From positions 62,001 to 126,000 of the forward strand of contig JBDTSP010000007.1 of assembly GCA_039931065.1 (NCBI GenBank): a DNA stretch of 64,000 nt, read 5' to 3'. Source of the DNA: CADEED01 sp039931065 (GTDB lineage: Bacteria; Pseudomonadota; Gammaproteobacteria; Steroidobacterales; Steroidobacteraceae). Under the pieces are notes generated by a model. That model worked only from the letters and a program-made list of their open reading frames with translations. It did not search any database and had not been told where the DNA came from. Of the stretch, positions 7,420-16,767 are shown piece after piece (within the stretch, counting starts at the first letter, position 1; every line of letters begins with the position of its first letter). Both the position numbers and the translations under genes were made by a program.

Positions 7420-9102
7420 GTGAAATATCCGCTCGCACTGTTTGCGTTGTTCGCCGCCACCACCGCGAGCGCGCAGATTGCCATCCCGCCGGGCCTCGAG
7501 CCCGGTCAGATCCAGCGCGGCCTCAAGGAATTGCACTTGCCCGCGCGCAGCGCAGATCAGGCGCCGCCGCCGGCTCCCGAGCAGACGGTCCCGCCACACA
7601 CTGCAGACGTCACGTTCGTGCTGCGCGCCATTCACATCGAAGGCGCGACCGCCTATTCCGCCGCGCAGCTCGAGGCGCCGTTCCAGCGCTTCGCAGGGCA
7701 GCAGATCACCGTGGCGCAGGTATTCCAGTTCGCCAACGAACTCACGGCGCGTTACCGGCGCGATGGCTACGTTCTATCCCAGGTGCTGGTGCCGGCACAG
7801 GATGTGACGGCGGGCGTGGTCAAACTACTGGCGGTCGAGGGGTTTGTCGATGCCATCGAGCTGCGCGGCGCGGTCGCCAGGGACGATACGCTGCTGACGA
7901 AGTATGGTGCCGCGCTCAAGCGTTCGCGCCCGCTCACGGCGGCCGCGCTCGAACGCTACCTGCTGCAGATCAACGACCTGGCGCGCGTCAGCAGCCGCGG
8001 AACCCTGGTGCCGTCGGCGCGTACTCCGGGCGCCGCGGATCTCGTCGTCGATATCCTGCGTGATTACACCACCGTGAGCGTCGCGAGCGACAACCGCAAC
8101 GGGCGCTCGCTCGGCTCGCAACGCGCCAGCCTCGACTTCGGCAGTTATGGACTGATCGGCGAGTGGAGTCACCTGGGTCTGCACGCTGGCTCGAGCTTCG
8201 ACGACAAGTTGCTCTATGCCGGTCTCGACTTCGGAAATGCATTCGGCTCCCGGGGCATGTCATGGAGCATCGGTGCGACCGGTGTGCGCTCGCGTCCCGG
8301 GCGCGCGGCGAACCTCGCGACGGATGATCTGGAAACCCGATCGCTGTCCGGGCAGATCGAGCTGCGTGCGCCACTGATCAGATCGCGTGCGGAAAATCTC
8401 TACCTGCGCGCGGCGCTGACTACCTTCGACGGACAGAGTGAATTCGAAAGCGCGGACCTGTCGCGCGACCAGATCCGCGCGCTGCGACTCGGGCTAAGCT
8501 TCGATTCGGCCGACGCGGCTCGCGGCATCAACTCCATCGAGATCGAGTTCTCGAAGGGTCTGGCCGCACTCGGCGCCCGTGCGGAGGGAACAATGTCCTC
8601 GCCACTGTCACGCGCCGGAGGCCGCGCCGATTTCGCCAAGGCCACGCTCTACCTGGCGCGGCTTCAGTCGCTCGGCTCCGCCTTGGGCGGCCACTGGTCG
8701 GCGCTCGCGGCCGTCAACGCGCAACACGCGTTCGATACGTTGCTCGCCGCCGAGTTGTTCTCGTTCGGCGGCGAGAACTTCGGCCGCGGATACGATCCGA
8801 GCGAAATGGCCGGCGATTCGGGCGAGGCGGCGAAGTTCGAATTGCGCTACTCGGGCGCAGCGCCGGAACTCGGTGTGCCGGGGTACTCACTGTATGGCTT
8901 CTACGACCTGGGTCATGTGAGGCGCCGCGATCCGCTGGGCGAGGCTGCCGGCGAACGCGCCAGCGCGGCCGGGATGGGACTGCGGATGACAGGCAAGCGT
9001 TGGCAAGGTCTCATCGAATACGCGATCCCACTGGACCACGATGTCGCGGCGGAAGGCAACCGGGACGCGCGTTTCTACTTCGGTGTGCAAGTGGGGATGT
9101 GA
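7420..9102 (+). CDS. TpsB outer-membrane transporter (ShlB/FhaC/HecB family)
   Basis: A 560-residue protein with signal peptide MKYPLALFALFAATTASA. A POTRA domain follows (~62-140, VLRAIHIEGATAYSAAQLE and the tail GVVKLLAVEGFVDAIELRG), then a 16-strand-type barrel to the end. Barrel signatures are FGRGYDPSEMAGD, equivalent to the VRGY motif of loop L6, and LYGFYDLGHV (F-x-D-x-G). The length equals the family norm. Translation starts at GTG 7420, 7 nt after the previous stop, and the stop overlaps the next gene's GTG by 4 nt. It should recognise the TPS domain of the upstream TpsA and export it across the outer membrane. The last residue is Met instead of the usual aromatic residue. Confidence 0.92.
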   Translation: MKYPLALFALFAATTASAQIAIPPGLEPGQIQRGLKELHLPARSADQAPPPAPEQTVPPHTADVTFVLRAIHIEGATAYSAAQLEAPFQRFAGQQITVAQVFQFANELTARYRRDGYVLSQVLVPAQDVTAGVVKLLAVEGFVDAIELRGAVARDDTLLTKYGAALKRSRPLTAAALERYLLQINDLARVSSRGTLVPSARTPGAADLVVDILRDYTTVSVASDNRNGRSLGSQRASLDFGSYGLIGEWSHLGLHAGSSFDDKLLYAGLDFGNAFGSRGMSWSIGATGVRSRPGRAANLATDDLETRSLSGQIELRAPLIRSRAENLYLRAALTTFDGQSEFESADLSRDQIRALRLGLSFDSADAARGINSIEIEFSKGLAALGARAEGTMSSPLSRAGGRADFAKATLYLARLQSLGSALGGHWSALAAVNAQHAFDTLLAAELFSFGGENFGRGYDPSEMAGDSGEAAKFELRYSGAAPELGVPGYSLYGFYDLGHVRRRDPLGEAAGERASAAGMGLRMTGKRWQGLIEYAIPLDHDVAAEGNRDARFYFGVQVGM

Positions 9103-11915
9103 AGTCCTGGTCTTTATCGGTGGCGTTGCTGCTGAGCGTTGCGGGTGCTCGTGCGGAGCCGCTGCCGTCGACACCGCTACTGCGCATCGACACCGGACGC
9201 CACACCGCGTTCATCCATGCGCTCGTGCTCGACGAGAAAGCGGGGAAGGCGTACTCGGCTTCGGAAGATAAAACCATCCGGGTATGGCGGATAACGGACG
9301 GGCGCCTGCTCGATACGTTCCGCGTGCCGGCCGGGCTGCAGGCGGAAGGGCAGCTCTACGCGTTGGCGTTGTCTCCGGACGGCCATACGCTCGCCGCCGC
9401 CGGCTGGACCTGCTGGGAAGTCGAGCATGCGGCCTGCATCTATCTACTGGATGCGCAGAGCGGTGAGCTGCGTGGCCGGATTGCCGGGTTACCCGAGGTG
9501 GTGGCCACTCTCGGGTTCTCGCCGGATGGCCAACATATCGCGGCCGGGATGATGGGCACCGCCGGTCTCGAGGTGTTCCGGCTGAAGGATCGCCTCCGGG
9601 TTGCCGCGGATCATGACTACCGCGGCAAGTTGCTGGAACTCGATTTCGGTCCGCAAGGGCGATTGTCGACCAGCAGCCTCGACGGCTTCATCCGCGTGTA
9701 TGACTCGTCATTCAAGCTGGCGGGCCGCGTGAATGCCGGCCTCGCCGGGCACGAGCCATTTGGTGTGCGGTATTCACCCGACGGCCGCTACGTCGCCGTG
9801 GGCTTCAATGACGTCGCGCGCATTTCGATCCTCGATGCCGCCGATCTGCGTGTGCTGCGAACACTCGAGCTGAACGGTGCGCTGGCGCCGCGCAATCTCA
9901 CGCGTGTTGCCTGGAATCACGCGTCGATTTCACTGGTCGCGACCGGCGAACCGATCGGCTCGCAGAACACCGGTGTATTTCGCTGGGTGCTGACGGAGCC
10001 GGGGCCACCCACCCACTTGGCGCTCGCGCACGAGCGGATCGGCGATCTCGCCGTCACCCACGACGACTGCGTGTTGTTCGCGGCCGAGGACCCGGCGCTC
10101 GGGCTAATCGACAAGGCCGGGCGCCGCCGCTATCTACTGCTGTCGGGTGTACCCGACTACCGCGCCGCGCAGCAGTCACTGAAGGTGTCGCGCGATGGCG
10201 CGACGATCGAGATTGCGCTCGCCAATCAGCCGGGCGCGCTGCGGCGTTTCTCCCTGCTGCGGGGCGAATTCACCCGTCCCCTGGCGCCGGACCCTGCGCT
10301 GAACGCGCCGACAATCGAAGCGCGCGGCTGGAAGATCAGCCGGGCGAAAACCGGCGCGGCTTTCACCATCAATGGGCACGCCCCGTCGCTCGATCCGTTC
10401 GAATCGCCGCGCGCCTATGCGCTGGCGCCGCGCGCGGCATTGATGGTGCTCGGCACCGAGTGGGCCTTGCGCGCCATCGACCCGCAAGGCGCGACTCGCT
10501 GGTCCGTGCACATGCCGACCGTGGTACGCGCCGTCAACGTGAGTGCCGACGAACGCGTTTTGCTGGTGGTGTTGGGCGACGGCACTCTCCATTGGTATTC
10601 GTTGCAGGGAACATTGCTGGCGTCCGCGTTCCTGCATTCAAACGGCAGCGACTGGGCCGCATGGACGCCGCAGGGTTTTTATGCCGCTTCACCGTACGGT
10701 GATCGCTTCGTCGGCTGGTTGTTGAATCGCGGCGTCGATGTGTCGCCGGATTTCTTCCGCGCGGTGCAGCTCGAACGCACGATGTATCGGCCGGATCTGC
10801 TGAGCGCGCCATTCAGAGGCGCGCCGCTGCCGGTGAGCGCGCTCGCCGACAACGCGCCGCCGCGCGTCAGCGTCGAAGTGTTGTCGTCGACGCCGACCAC
10901 CCGGCGCATCCGCGTGCGCGCGCAGAGCAGCCACTTGCCGATGAAGGATCTGAGCGCCTACGTCAATGACATTCCCATCCTGCCGGCGGCGGGCCGCGCG
11001 CTCGGTGCCGGCGAGAGTCGCGAATTCGTGCGCGAACTGGTGGTGCCCGTCAGCGAAGCCGACAACACGCTGCGTATCGAGGTGTTCAACGGCAGCGGGT
11101 TCGGGGAGGCGGAGAAATTCGTGAGCGGTGAGCCACGGGCCGCGGCCGCCGGCGATCTGTACCTGCTTGCGGTGGGCGTCAACCAGTTCAGCGGGCTCGG
11201 CGCGGATCTCGCGCTCAATTTCAGCGCGCGCGACGCGCAGGAATTCGCGCGGGTCATGGCGGCCGCGGGAAAGGGTCAGTTCCAGCGCGTGCACGCGCAG
11301 ACGTTGAGCGACGGTGGTGAGCCACCGACGCGCGCCGGCATTCTGCGGGCGTTGAACGCGCTCAAAGTGGCGAAAGGAGTCGACACCGTCGTCGTGTTTC
11401 TCGCCTCGCATGGCATCAGCGACGCGGCGGGCAACTACTACTTCGTGCCACGCGACGCGCAACGCGCTGACGTCGATGCGCTGCTGGACGGCCGCACGCT
11501 GCCAGCCATTTCGTCCCTGGTCAGTTGGCAGGATGTGTCGGAAGCCTTGCGCAATACCGCCGGACGGCGCCTGCTGGTCGTCGACACCTGCCAGGCGCGC
11601 CAGATCTCGGGTCACTTCGCGGACAGCCCGCTGCTCAAGCGCTCCGCGTCGTCACGCATGGCTTTCATCCTCGCGTCGAAAGGTGATGAGGAGTCGCAGG
11701 AGTACGAAACCGGTCGCCATGGCCTGTTCACGTACGGATTGCTCGAAGGCCTTACGCCGGGCATCACGGTGGCCGAATGGTTCGCGCGCGCGGCGAGCAC
11801 GGTCGATCGACTGCGCGACCGGCGGATCGGTCCACAAACACCGCAGCTCATCGCACCCGAATCGCTCGCCAACCTGCAGCTGATCAAGAGCGCGGATGAA
11901 GTGCGTGGGCGATGA
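9099..11915 (+). CDS. Exported WD40-repeat protein with C-terminal caspase-like (C14) protease domain
   Basis: I start this 938-residue protein at GTG 9099, which overlaps the tpsB stop (GTGA) and gives a clean signal peptide (MKSWSLSVALLLSVAGARA). Residues ~30-540 form WD40-like blades (ALVLDEKAGKAYSASEDKTI, VRYSPDGRYVAVGF). A beta-sandwich linker follows. Residues ~690-930 are a caspase-fold domain: LYLLAVGVNQF, VVFLASHGIS with His771, and LLVVDTCQAR with Cys831, the expected catalytic dyad. A late segment also fits: SRMAFILASKGDEESQE. Because it is translationally coupled to the secretion pore gene and carries a signal peptide, it is probably a periplasmic or outer-membrane protease. The substrate could be TpsA, the DUF4384 protein or an invader; this is inference. 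Confidence 0.88.
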   Translation: MKSWSLSVALLLSVAGARAEPLPSTPLLRIDTGRHTAFIHALVLDEKAGKAYSASEDKTIRVWRITDGRLLDTFRVPAGLQAEGQLYALALSPDGHTLAAAGWTCWEVEHAACIYLLDAQSGELRGRIAGLPEVVATLGFSPDGQHIAAGMMGTAGLEVFRLKDRLRVAADHDYRGKLLELDFGPQGRLSTSSLDGFIRVYDSSFKLAGRVNAGLAGHEPFGVRYSPDGRYVAVGFNDVARISILDAADLRVLRTLELNGALAPRNLTRVAWNHASISLVATGEPIGSQNTGVFRWVLTEPGPPTHLALAHERIGDLAVTHDDCVLFAAEDPALGLIDKAGRRRYLLLSGVPDYRAAQQSLKVSRDGATIEIALANQPGALRRFSLLRGEFTRPLAPDPALNAPTIEARGWKISRAKTGAAFTINGHAPSLDPFESPRAYALAPRAALMVLGTEWALRAIDPQGATRWSVHMPTVVRAVNVSADERVLLVVLGDGTLHWYSLQGTLLASAFLHSNGSDWAAWTPQGFYAASPYGDRFVGWLLNRGVDVSPDFFRAVQLERTMYRPDLLSAPFRGAPLPVSALADNAPPRVSVEVLSSTPTTRRIRVRAQSSHLPMKDLSAYVNDIPILPAAGRALGAGESREFVRELVVPVSEADNTLRIEVFNGSGFGEAEKFVSGEPRAAAAGDLYLLAVGVNQFSGLGADLALNFSARDAQEFARVMAAAGKGQFQRVHAQTLSDGGEPPTRAGILRALNALKVAKGVDTVVVFLASHGISDAAGNYYFVPRDAQRADVDALLDGRTLPAISSLVSWQDVSEALRNTAGRRLLVVDTCQARQISGHFADSPLLKRSASSRMAFILASKGDEESQEYETGRHGLFTYGLLEGLTPGITVAEWFARAASTVDRLRDRRIGPQTPQLIAPESLANLQLIKSADEVRGR

Positions 11916-12015
11916 TGTGGACGACCAGTCAACCTGGCCGGATTCCCGGTCATTCCTCGCGCGCCAACACCAGGGGAGACTGCGATCATCGATCCTGATG
12001 ACCTGGAGAAACGCG

Positions 12016-12231
12016 ATGCCGCTGATTACCGTAAGGACACTCGAAGGCCTGCTCACGGCCGAGCAGAAGAAGTTGATGATCGAGCGCGTGACGGATGCGG
12101 CGTTGTCCGTTGAAGGCGAGGCCTATCGACCCGTCTGTTGGGTGATCGTCGAAGAAGTGCCGAGCGGCGCGTGGGGCATGTCGGGACAGACACTGACGAC
12201 GGCTGATGCCAGGCGAATGGCCGGGAGCTGA
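12016..12231 (+). CDS. 4-oxalocrotonate tautomerase-family protein
   Basis: This 71-residue protein begins MPLITVRTLEG, so the mature N-terminus is Pro-1, the catalytic base of this superfamily. The length matches the usual 60-75 residues. WVIVEEVPSGAWGMSGQ is the conserved central strand and turn. ATG 12016 is preceded by GGAGAA. The gene stands alone, 100 nt after the caspase gene. The substrate cannot be read from the sequence. Confidence 0.85.
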   Translation: MPLITVRTLEGLLTAEQKKLMIERVTDAALSVEGEAYRPVCWVIVEEVPSGAWGMSGQTLTTADARRMAGS

Positions 12232-12280
12232 CTCCGGCAGCCGAGAAAACGTTTACCCGGCGTGGCTAGCCGGCTCGGGA

Positions 12281-12529
12281 TCAGGCGCGGATGTCGAGCA
12301 GGCTCTGCACCATTTCGTCCGACGCCTTGACGATCTTGGCCGCCGCCTGCGTGTACAAGACCTGCTGACGCGAATCGACCAACGCGCCGACCGTCTCGCG
12401 CGCATCGACACCGGAGGATCTTGCCACCACGTTGGCGTCCTTCTCGACCGCGCGCAGCGACTTGTTGATGGCGCCCGTTGCGCTTTGCAGCGCGCTGGGG
12501 ATTGCACCAATGGCCGACAGATCGTTCAT
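12281..12529 (-). CDS. Small helical protein resembling flagellar rod/hook C-terminal segments
   Basis: An 82-residue protein, MNDLSAIGAIPSAL to SDEMVQSLLDIRA, predicted to be almost wholly alpha-helical. Its end, VDSRQQVLYTQAAAKIVKAS followed by DEMVQSLLDIRA, resembles the C-terminal helix of axial flagellar proteins (compare A-x-V-x-x-T-A-D-E-M-L-G-x-L-L-D). No flagellar gene is nearby and no membrane segment or signal peptide is visible. A free-standing small relative of rod-protein tails is the best reading, and the function is unknown. It is downstream of the pyrimidine operon on the same strand, with about 100 nt between. Confidence 0.6.
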   Translation of the reverse strand: MNDLSAIGAIPSALQSATGAINKSLRAVEKDANVVARSSGVDARETVGALVDSRQQVLYTQAAAKIVKASDEMVQSLLDIRA

Positions 12530-12603
12530 GAGCCGAGCATAGCGCCGGATCGCGCCGCATTTCCGTGACCGCGTTCCGCCCGGCGACCTGCGCTCTGAAC
12601 ATA

Positions 12604-12626
12604 AGGCCCGCGCGCGGCCGGGCTTC
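12604..12626 (-). terminator. GC-rich hairpin just after preA, possible terminator
   Basis: Read on the minus strand, AAGCCCGG and CGGGCCTT form a GC-rich stem a few nucleotides beyond the preA stop codon (12630). There is only a short T-containing tail, so an intrinsic terminator is possible but not strong. Confidence 0.35.
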
Positions 12627-12629
12627 CCC

Positions 12630-13931
12630 TCAAGGGCTCCTGCGACCCGGGTTGTTAGGGTGCGTAGTCCAGTCCGCCTTCTCGTGCGTGATCGCCCGGC
12701 CGGTGCGCGGGTCGACCCCCGTGGTCATCGGCCGCATCGTGATGCAACTTTCCACCGGGCAGACACTGACGCACAGATTGCAGCCGACGCACTCGGCATC
12801 GATCACCTCGAAGTGCCGTTTGCCATTGACCGACGCCGTGATCGCCTGGTGCGACGTGTCTTCGCAGACGATGTGACAGCGACCGCACTGGATGCACAGA
12901 TCCTGGTCGATGAACGCCTTGTCCACGTGATTGAGGTTCAGATACTGCCAGTCGGTGACGCTGGGTACGGCTTTGCCGACCAGCTCGCTCACCGTCGCAA
13001 ACCCCTTCTTGTCCAGGTAATTGCCGAGCCCGTCCACGAGGTCGTCGATGATCTTGAATCCGTAGACCATCGCCGCCGTGCACACCTGCACGTTGGATGC
13101 GCCGAGGGCCAGGAAATCGACCGCGTCGCGCCAGTCGGTGATGCCGCCGATGCCGGAAATGGGCAGGCCGCGGGTGTCACGCGAACGGGCGATCTCCGCG
13201 ACCATGTGCAGCGCGATCGGCTTGACGGCCGGGCCGCAATAGCCGCCGTGTGAACCCATGCCATCGGTCGATGGGTAGATAGTCAACGTCTCGTAGTCGA
13301 CGCGCATGATTGAATTGAGCGTGTTGATCAGCGAAACGGCGTCGGCGCCACCGGCTTTCGCGGCCCTGGCGGCGGGCAGGATGTTGGTGATGTTGGGCGT
13401 GAGTTTCACGATCACCGGCACACGCGCGAATTGCTTGCACCACGCGGCGGCCTGCTGGATGTACTCCGGCACCTGCCCGACGGCCGACCCCATGCCCCGT
13501 TCGCTCATTCCATGCGGGCAGCCGAAATTGAGCTCCAGGCCATCCGCACCGGTGTCTTCGATCATCGGCACGTACTTGGCCCAGCTCGCTTCGTTCATCG
13601 GCAGCATCACGGAAACGATGAGCGCACGGTCGGGCCAATCGCGCTTGATCTGGCGGATCTCCGCGAGGTTCGTTGCCAGCGGGCGATCCGTGATGAGTTC
13701 GATGTTGTTGAATCCGAGCACGCGGCGGTCATTGCCGTGAATGGCGCCGTAACGCGGGCCGTTCACGTTGACGATTGGCGGATCTTCGCCGAGCGTTTTC
13801 CAGACGACGCCACCCCAACCGGCTTCGAACGCACGGTTGACGTTGTAGGCCTTGTCGGTGGGCGGCGCCGAGGCGAGCCAGAAAGGATTTGGCGAAGTGA
13901 TGCCGAGAAATGTCGACTTCAGGTCGGCCAT
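12630..13931 (-). CDS. preA: NAD-dependent dihydropyrimidine dehydrogenase, catalytic subunit PreA
   Basis: A 433-residue protein with a dihydroorotate-dehydrogenase-like FMN barrel (residues 1-330: ITSPNPFWLASAPPT, ELNFGCPHGMSERG, GIGGITDWRDAVDFL). A ferredoxin-like tail carries two 4Fe-4S motifs, CIQCGRCHIVC (~347) and CVGCNLCVSVCP (~385). With PreT it reduces uracil and thymine to the 5,6-dihydro compounds. ATG 13931 is preceded by GGGAGG at the right distance. That Shine-Dalgarno covers an upstream in-frame GTG (13940), so the ATG is the better start. It follows the preT stop by 1 nt and is the last gene of the five-gene operon. Confidence 0.95.
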   Translation of the reverse strand: MADLKSTFLGITSPNPFWLASAPPTDKAYNVNRAFEAGWGGVVWKTLGEDPPIVNVNGPRYGAIHGNDRRVLGFNNIELITDRPLATNLAEIRQIKRDWPDRALIVSVMLPMNEASWAKYVPMIEDTGADGLELNFGCPHGMSERGMGSAVGQVPEYIQQAAAWCKQFARVPVIVKLTPNITNILPAARAAKAGGADAVSLINTLNSIMRVDYETLTIYPSTDGMGSHGGYCGPAVKPIALHMVAEIARSRDTRGLPISGIGGITDWRDAVDFLALGASNVQVCTAAMVYGFKIIDDLVDGLGNYLDKKGFATVSELVGKAVPSVTDWQYLNLNHVDKAFIDQDLCIQCGRCHIVCEDTSHQAITASVNGKRHFEVIDAECVGCNLCVSVCPVESCITMRPMTTGVDPRTGRAITHEKADWTTHPNNPGRRSP

Positions 13932-13932
13932 G

Positions 13933-15318
13933 TCACGCACCTCCCTTCAGACTTTTGTGGTCCAGGAATTGGTTGATGGAAATCGCGGCGACCTTGCCAT
14001 CCTGCACCGCGGACACGGTCAGATCGCTGCCGCCATGAACACAGTCTCCGCCGGCCCACACGCCGGCCAGCGACGTTTTCCTCTGCTCATCGATCGCGAT
14101 CCGGCCCTGGCGCAGTTCCAGAATCTCGGCCGTGTCGGCGAGCCGTTCCCACGACACGTTCTGGCCGATCGCCGTAAAGACCACGTCCGCGTCGAGTGTG
14201 TATGTCTGGCCGGTGCCTTCCAACTTTCCGTCCGTTCCCATGCGCGTGGTCTCGAATTCGACCGCGCGAACGTGCGCGGCGGATTCGAGCAGCCTGCGCG
14301 GCATCGACCAATGCCGCACGGTCACGCCACGCGTCTGCGCGAATTCCTGCTCGTAGCGGCTCGCGTTCATGTGTTCCTGTCCGCGCCTGTAGACCATGGT
14401 CACTTCTTCTGCGCCGAGCGCTTTGCTCTGCACCGCGATATCGATGGCGGTCATGCCGCCGCCAATCACGACGACGCGGCGGCCGACCGGCAGCACCGCT
14501 TTCTCATCCGCCTGCCGCAAGGTCTCGATGTAGTTGACCGCGCTGACCACGCCCTCTAACTTCTCGCCGTCGAGCCCGAGCCCGTTGACCCCGGAGAGGC
14601 CGAAGCCGAGAAATACCGCGTCGTATTTCGCGCGCAGATCTTTGAGCGACACATCCTTCCCGAGCGACCTGCCGGTGCGCACTTCGATGCCGCCGATCGC
14701 GAGGATGAAATCCACCTCGCGCGCGGCGAAATCTCCGGGCGTCTTGTACGCCGCGATTCCGTATTCGTTGAGGCCGCCCAGTTTGTCCTTCGGTTCGAAC
14801 ACGACGACGTCGTGTCCCAGCAGCGCGAGGCGGTGCGCGCAAGAGAGGCCGGCGGGACCGCCACCAACCACTGCGACCTTGCGACCGGTGGATGGCGCCC
14901 GGGTAAACAGGGCCGGCGCATCGTCGAGAGCCGAATCGGTCGCGTAACGCTGCAGCAGCCCGATCCGCACCGGCCGGTCCTCGTGAGTGTTGCGCACGCA
15001 GGCGTCTTCACACAGCACCTCGGTGGGACACACGCGCGCGCACATGCCGCCCATGATGTTTTCACTGAGGATCGTATGCGCGGAGCCCTTGAGATTGCCG
15101 CTGCGTATCTTCTGGATGAATCCCGGGATGTCGATGCCGGTGGGGCAGGCGGTGGTGCACGGCGCGTCGTAACAGAAGTAACAACGGTCGGCATCGATGA
15201 TGGCTTCCGAAGGCGTCAGCGGCGGATGCATGTCCGCGAAATTCGCCGTGATCTGCTCTTCGGTGAGTCGTCCCGGCCGGACGTCGCTGGCAAGTTTCGC
15301 TGGCTTGTCGATGTTCAC
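13933..15318 (-). CDS. preT: NAD-dependent dihydropyrimidine dehydrogenase, reductase subunit PreT
   Basis: A 461-residue GltD-like flavoprotein. It has an N-terminal cysteine cluster for Fe-S centres (CYFCYDAPCTTACPTG, then CARVCPTEVLCEDAC), an FAD-binding GGGPAG (~155), an NAD(P)-binding VVVIGGGMTAID (~283) and the late FAD motif VFTAIGQ. It passes electrons from NADH to PreA. Its start is 1 nt from the stop of the dihydropyrimidinase gene and its stop is 1 nt before preA, so translation is coupled. Length and motif order match the characterised E. coli PreT. Confidence 0.95.
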   Translation of the reverse strand: MNIDKPAKLASDVRPGRLTEEQITANFADMHPPLTPSEAIIDADRCYFCYDAPCTTACPTGIDIPGFIQKIRSGNLKGSAHTILSENIMGGMCARVCPTEVLCEDACVRNTHEDRPVRIGLLQRYATDSALDDAPALFTRAPSTGRKVAVVGGGPAGLSCAHRLALLGHDVVVFEPKDKLGGLNEYGIAAYKTPGDFAAREVDFILAIGGIEVRTGRSLGKDVSLKDLRAKYDAVFLGFGLSGVNGLGLDGEKLEGVVSAVNYIETLRQADEKAVLPVGRRVVVIGGGMTAIDIAVQSKALGAEEVTMVYRRGQEHMNASRYEQEFAQTRGVTVRHWSMPRRLLESAAHVRAVEFETTRMGTDGKLEGTGQTYTLDADVVFTAIGQNVSWERLADTAEILELRQGRIAIDEQRKTSLAGVWAGGDCVHGGSDLTVSAVQDGKVAAISINQFLDHKSLKGGA

Positions 15319-15319
15319 G

Positions 15320-16759
15320 TTACCGCCGGACGGGTGTCGGTGTGCTGAGCTCTATCTGCTTCCTGACCGCGTCGTAGTACGAGGCGAACGGCGGGCGTGA
15401 AACGTGGCGCCCCGCGCCGCGTTCGATGCGCAAGTCGCCTTGCGCGTACACCAGCTTGCCGCCGCTGATCGTATGAGAGGCGCAGCCCAACACCTTCATC
15501 CCCTCGAAGATATTGAAGTCAATCTTCTGATGGTGAGTCTTCGCGGAGATGGTTTTGCTCGCGGCCGGATCCCAGACGACGAGATCCGCGTCGGCGCCGA
15601 CTGAAATGCTGCCCTTGCGCGGGTAGATGTTGAAGATCTGCGCGGCGTTGGTCGACGTGACGCGCACGAATTCGTTCATGGTCAGCCGGCCGGTGTTGAC
15701 GCCGTGATGCCACAACACCTCGAGACGGTTTTCGATGCCCGCGGTGCCGTTCGGGATCTTGCGGAAATCGTCAATGCCCGCGGCTTTCTGGTCCGCGCAG
15801 AATGTGCAGTGATCCGTCGCGGTGGTTTGCAGGTTGCCGGACTGCAGCCCGCGCCACAACGCCACCTGGTGCTCGGGCGCACGGAACGGCGGGCTCATCA
15901 CGTGCGCCGCGGCGCGCGTGAAATCCGGATCGCGATACACGGAATCGTCCAGCAGCAGGTGGCCCGCGAGCACTTCGCCGAAGACCCGCTGGCCTTCGTT
16001 GCGCGCCCGGGTGATCGCCTCGAGGCCCTGGCGCGAGGAAACGTGCACCAGGTAGATAGGCACCTTCAGCACTTCGGCGATGCGGATGGCGCGATTGGCG
16101 GCTTCGCCTTCGACTTCCGGCGGGCGCGACAGCGGGTGGCCTTCGGGCCCGGTGATGCCGCGTTGGTAGATTTCTTCCTGCAGCTTGAAGACGAGGTCGC
16201 CGTTCTCGGCGTGCGCGGTGACGATGGCGCCGAGCGTCAATGCCGTCGAGAAACTGTTCACCAGCGTTTCGTCGTCGCACATGATGGCATTCTTGTACGC
16301 CATGAAGTGTTTGAAACTGTTGACGCCATGGTCGCGAACGAGCGTGCCCATGTCCTCGCGCACGGTTTCATCCCACCAGGTGATCGCGACGTGGAACGAA
16401 TAATCCGCCACAGACTTGAGCGCCCACTCGCGCCACTGCTGATGCGCTTCCAGGATCCGCTGCTGCGGATTGGGAATGACGAAATCGATGATCATCGTCG
16501 TGCCGCCGGCCAGGCCCGCGGCGGTGCCGGTGTAGAAGTCGTCGCTCGACACCGTGCCCATGAAGGGCAGCTGCATGTGAGTATGCGGGTCGATGCCGCC
16601 CGGCATCACGTATTGGCCGGCAGCGTCGACGATCTCGCTGCGTGCCGCGGCATCTAACTTCTCGCCGATGGCGACGATCTTGCCGTCCGCGCACAACACG
16701 TCGGCGCGATAGGTCTGATCGGCCGTGACGATCGTTCCGCCTTTGATGAGTACCGTCAT
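15320..16759 (-). CDS. hydA: Dihydropyrimidinase (D-hydantoinase family)
   Basis: A 479-residue amidohydrolase that opens dihydrouracil or dihydrothymine to N-carbamoyl-beta-alanine (or its methyl form). Metal ligands are visible in DPHTHMQLPFMG (~58), the carboxylated lysine region SFKHFMAYKNA (~150), TAHAENGDL, VHVSSRQGLEA and TDHCTF. ATG 16759 has GAGGA 6 nt upstream. The 58 extra in-frame codons upstream overlap the permease gene and are not protein-like. It sits 8 nt after the permease and 1 nt before preT. The complete metal centre argues for dihydropyrimidinase; D-hydantoinase activity on other rings is possible. Confidence 0.94.
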   Translation of the reverse strand: MTVLIKGGTIVTADQTYRADVLCADGKIVAIGEKLDAAARSEIVDAAGQYVMPGGIDPHTHMQLPFMGTVSSDDFYTGTAAGLAGGTTMIIDFVIPNPQQRILEAHQQWREWALKSVADYSFHVAITWWDETVREDMGTLVRDHGVNSFKHFMAYKNAIMCDDETLVNSFSTALTLGAIVTAHAENGDLVFKLQEEIYQRGITGPEGHPLSRPPEVEGEAANRAIRIAEVLKVPIYLVHVSSRQGLEAITRARNEGQRVFGEVLAGHLLLDDSVYRDPDFTRAAAHVMSPPFRAPEHQVALWRGLQSGNLQTTATDHCTFCADQKAAGIDDFRKIPNGTAGIENRLEVLWHHGVNTGRLTMNEFVRVTSTNAAQIFNIYPRKGSISVGADADLVVWDPAASKTISAKTHHQKIDFNIFEGMKVLGCASHTISGGKLVYAQGDLRIERGAGRHVSRPPFASYYDAVRKQIELSTPTPVRR

Positions 16760-16767
16760 GGCGATCC

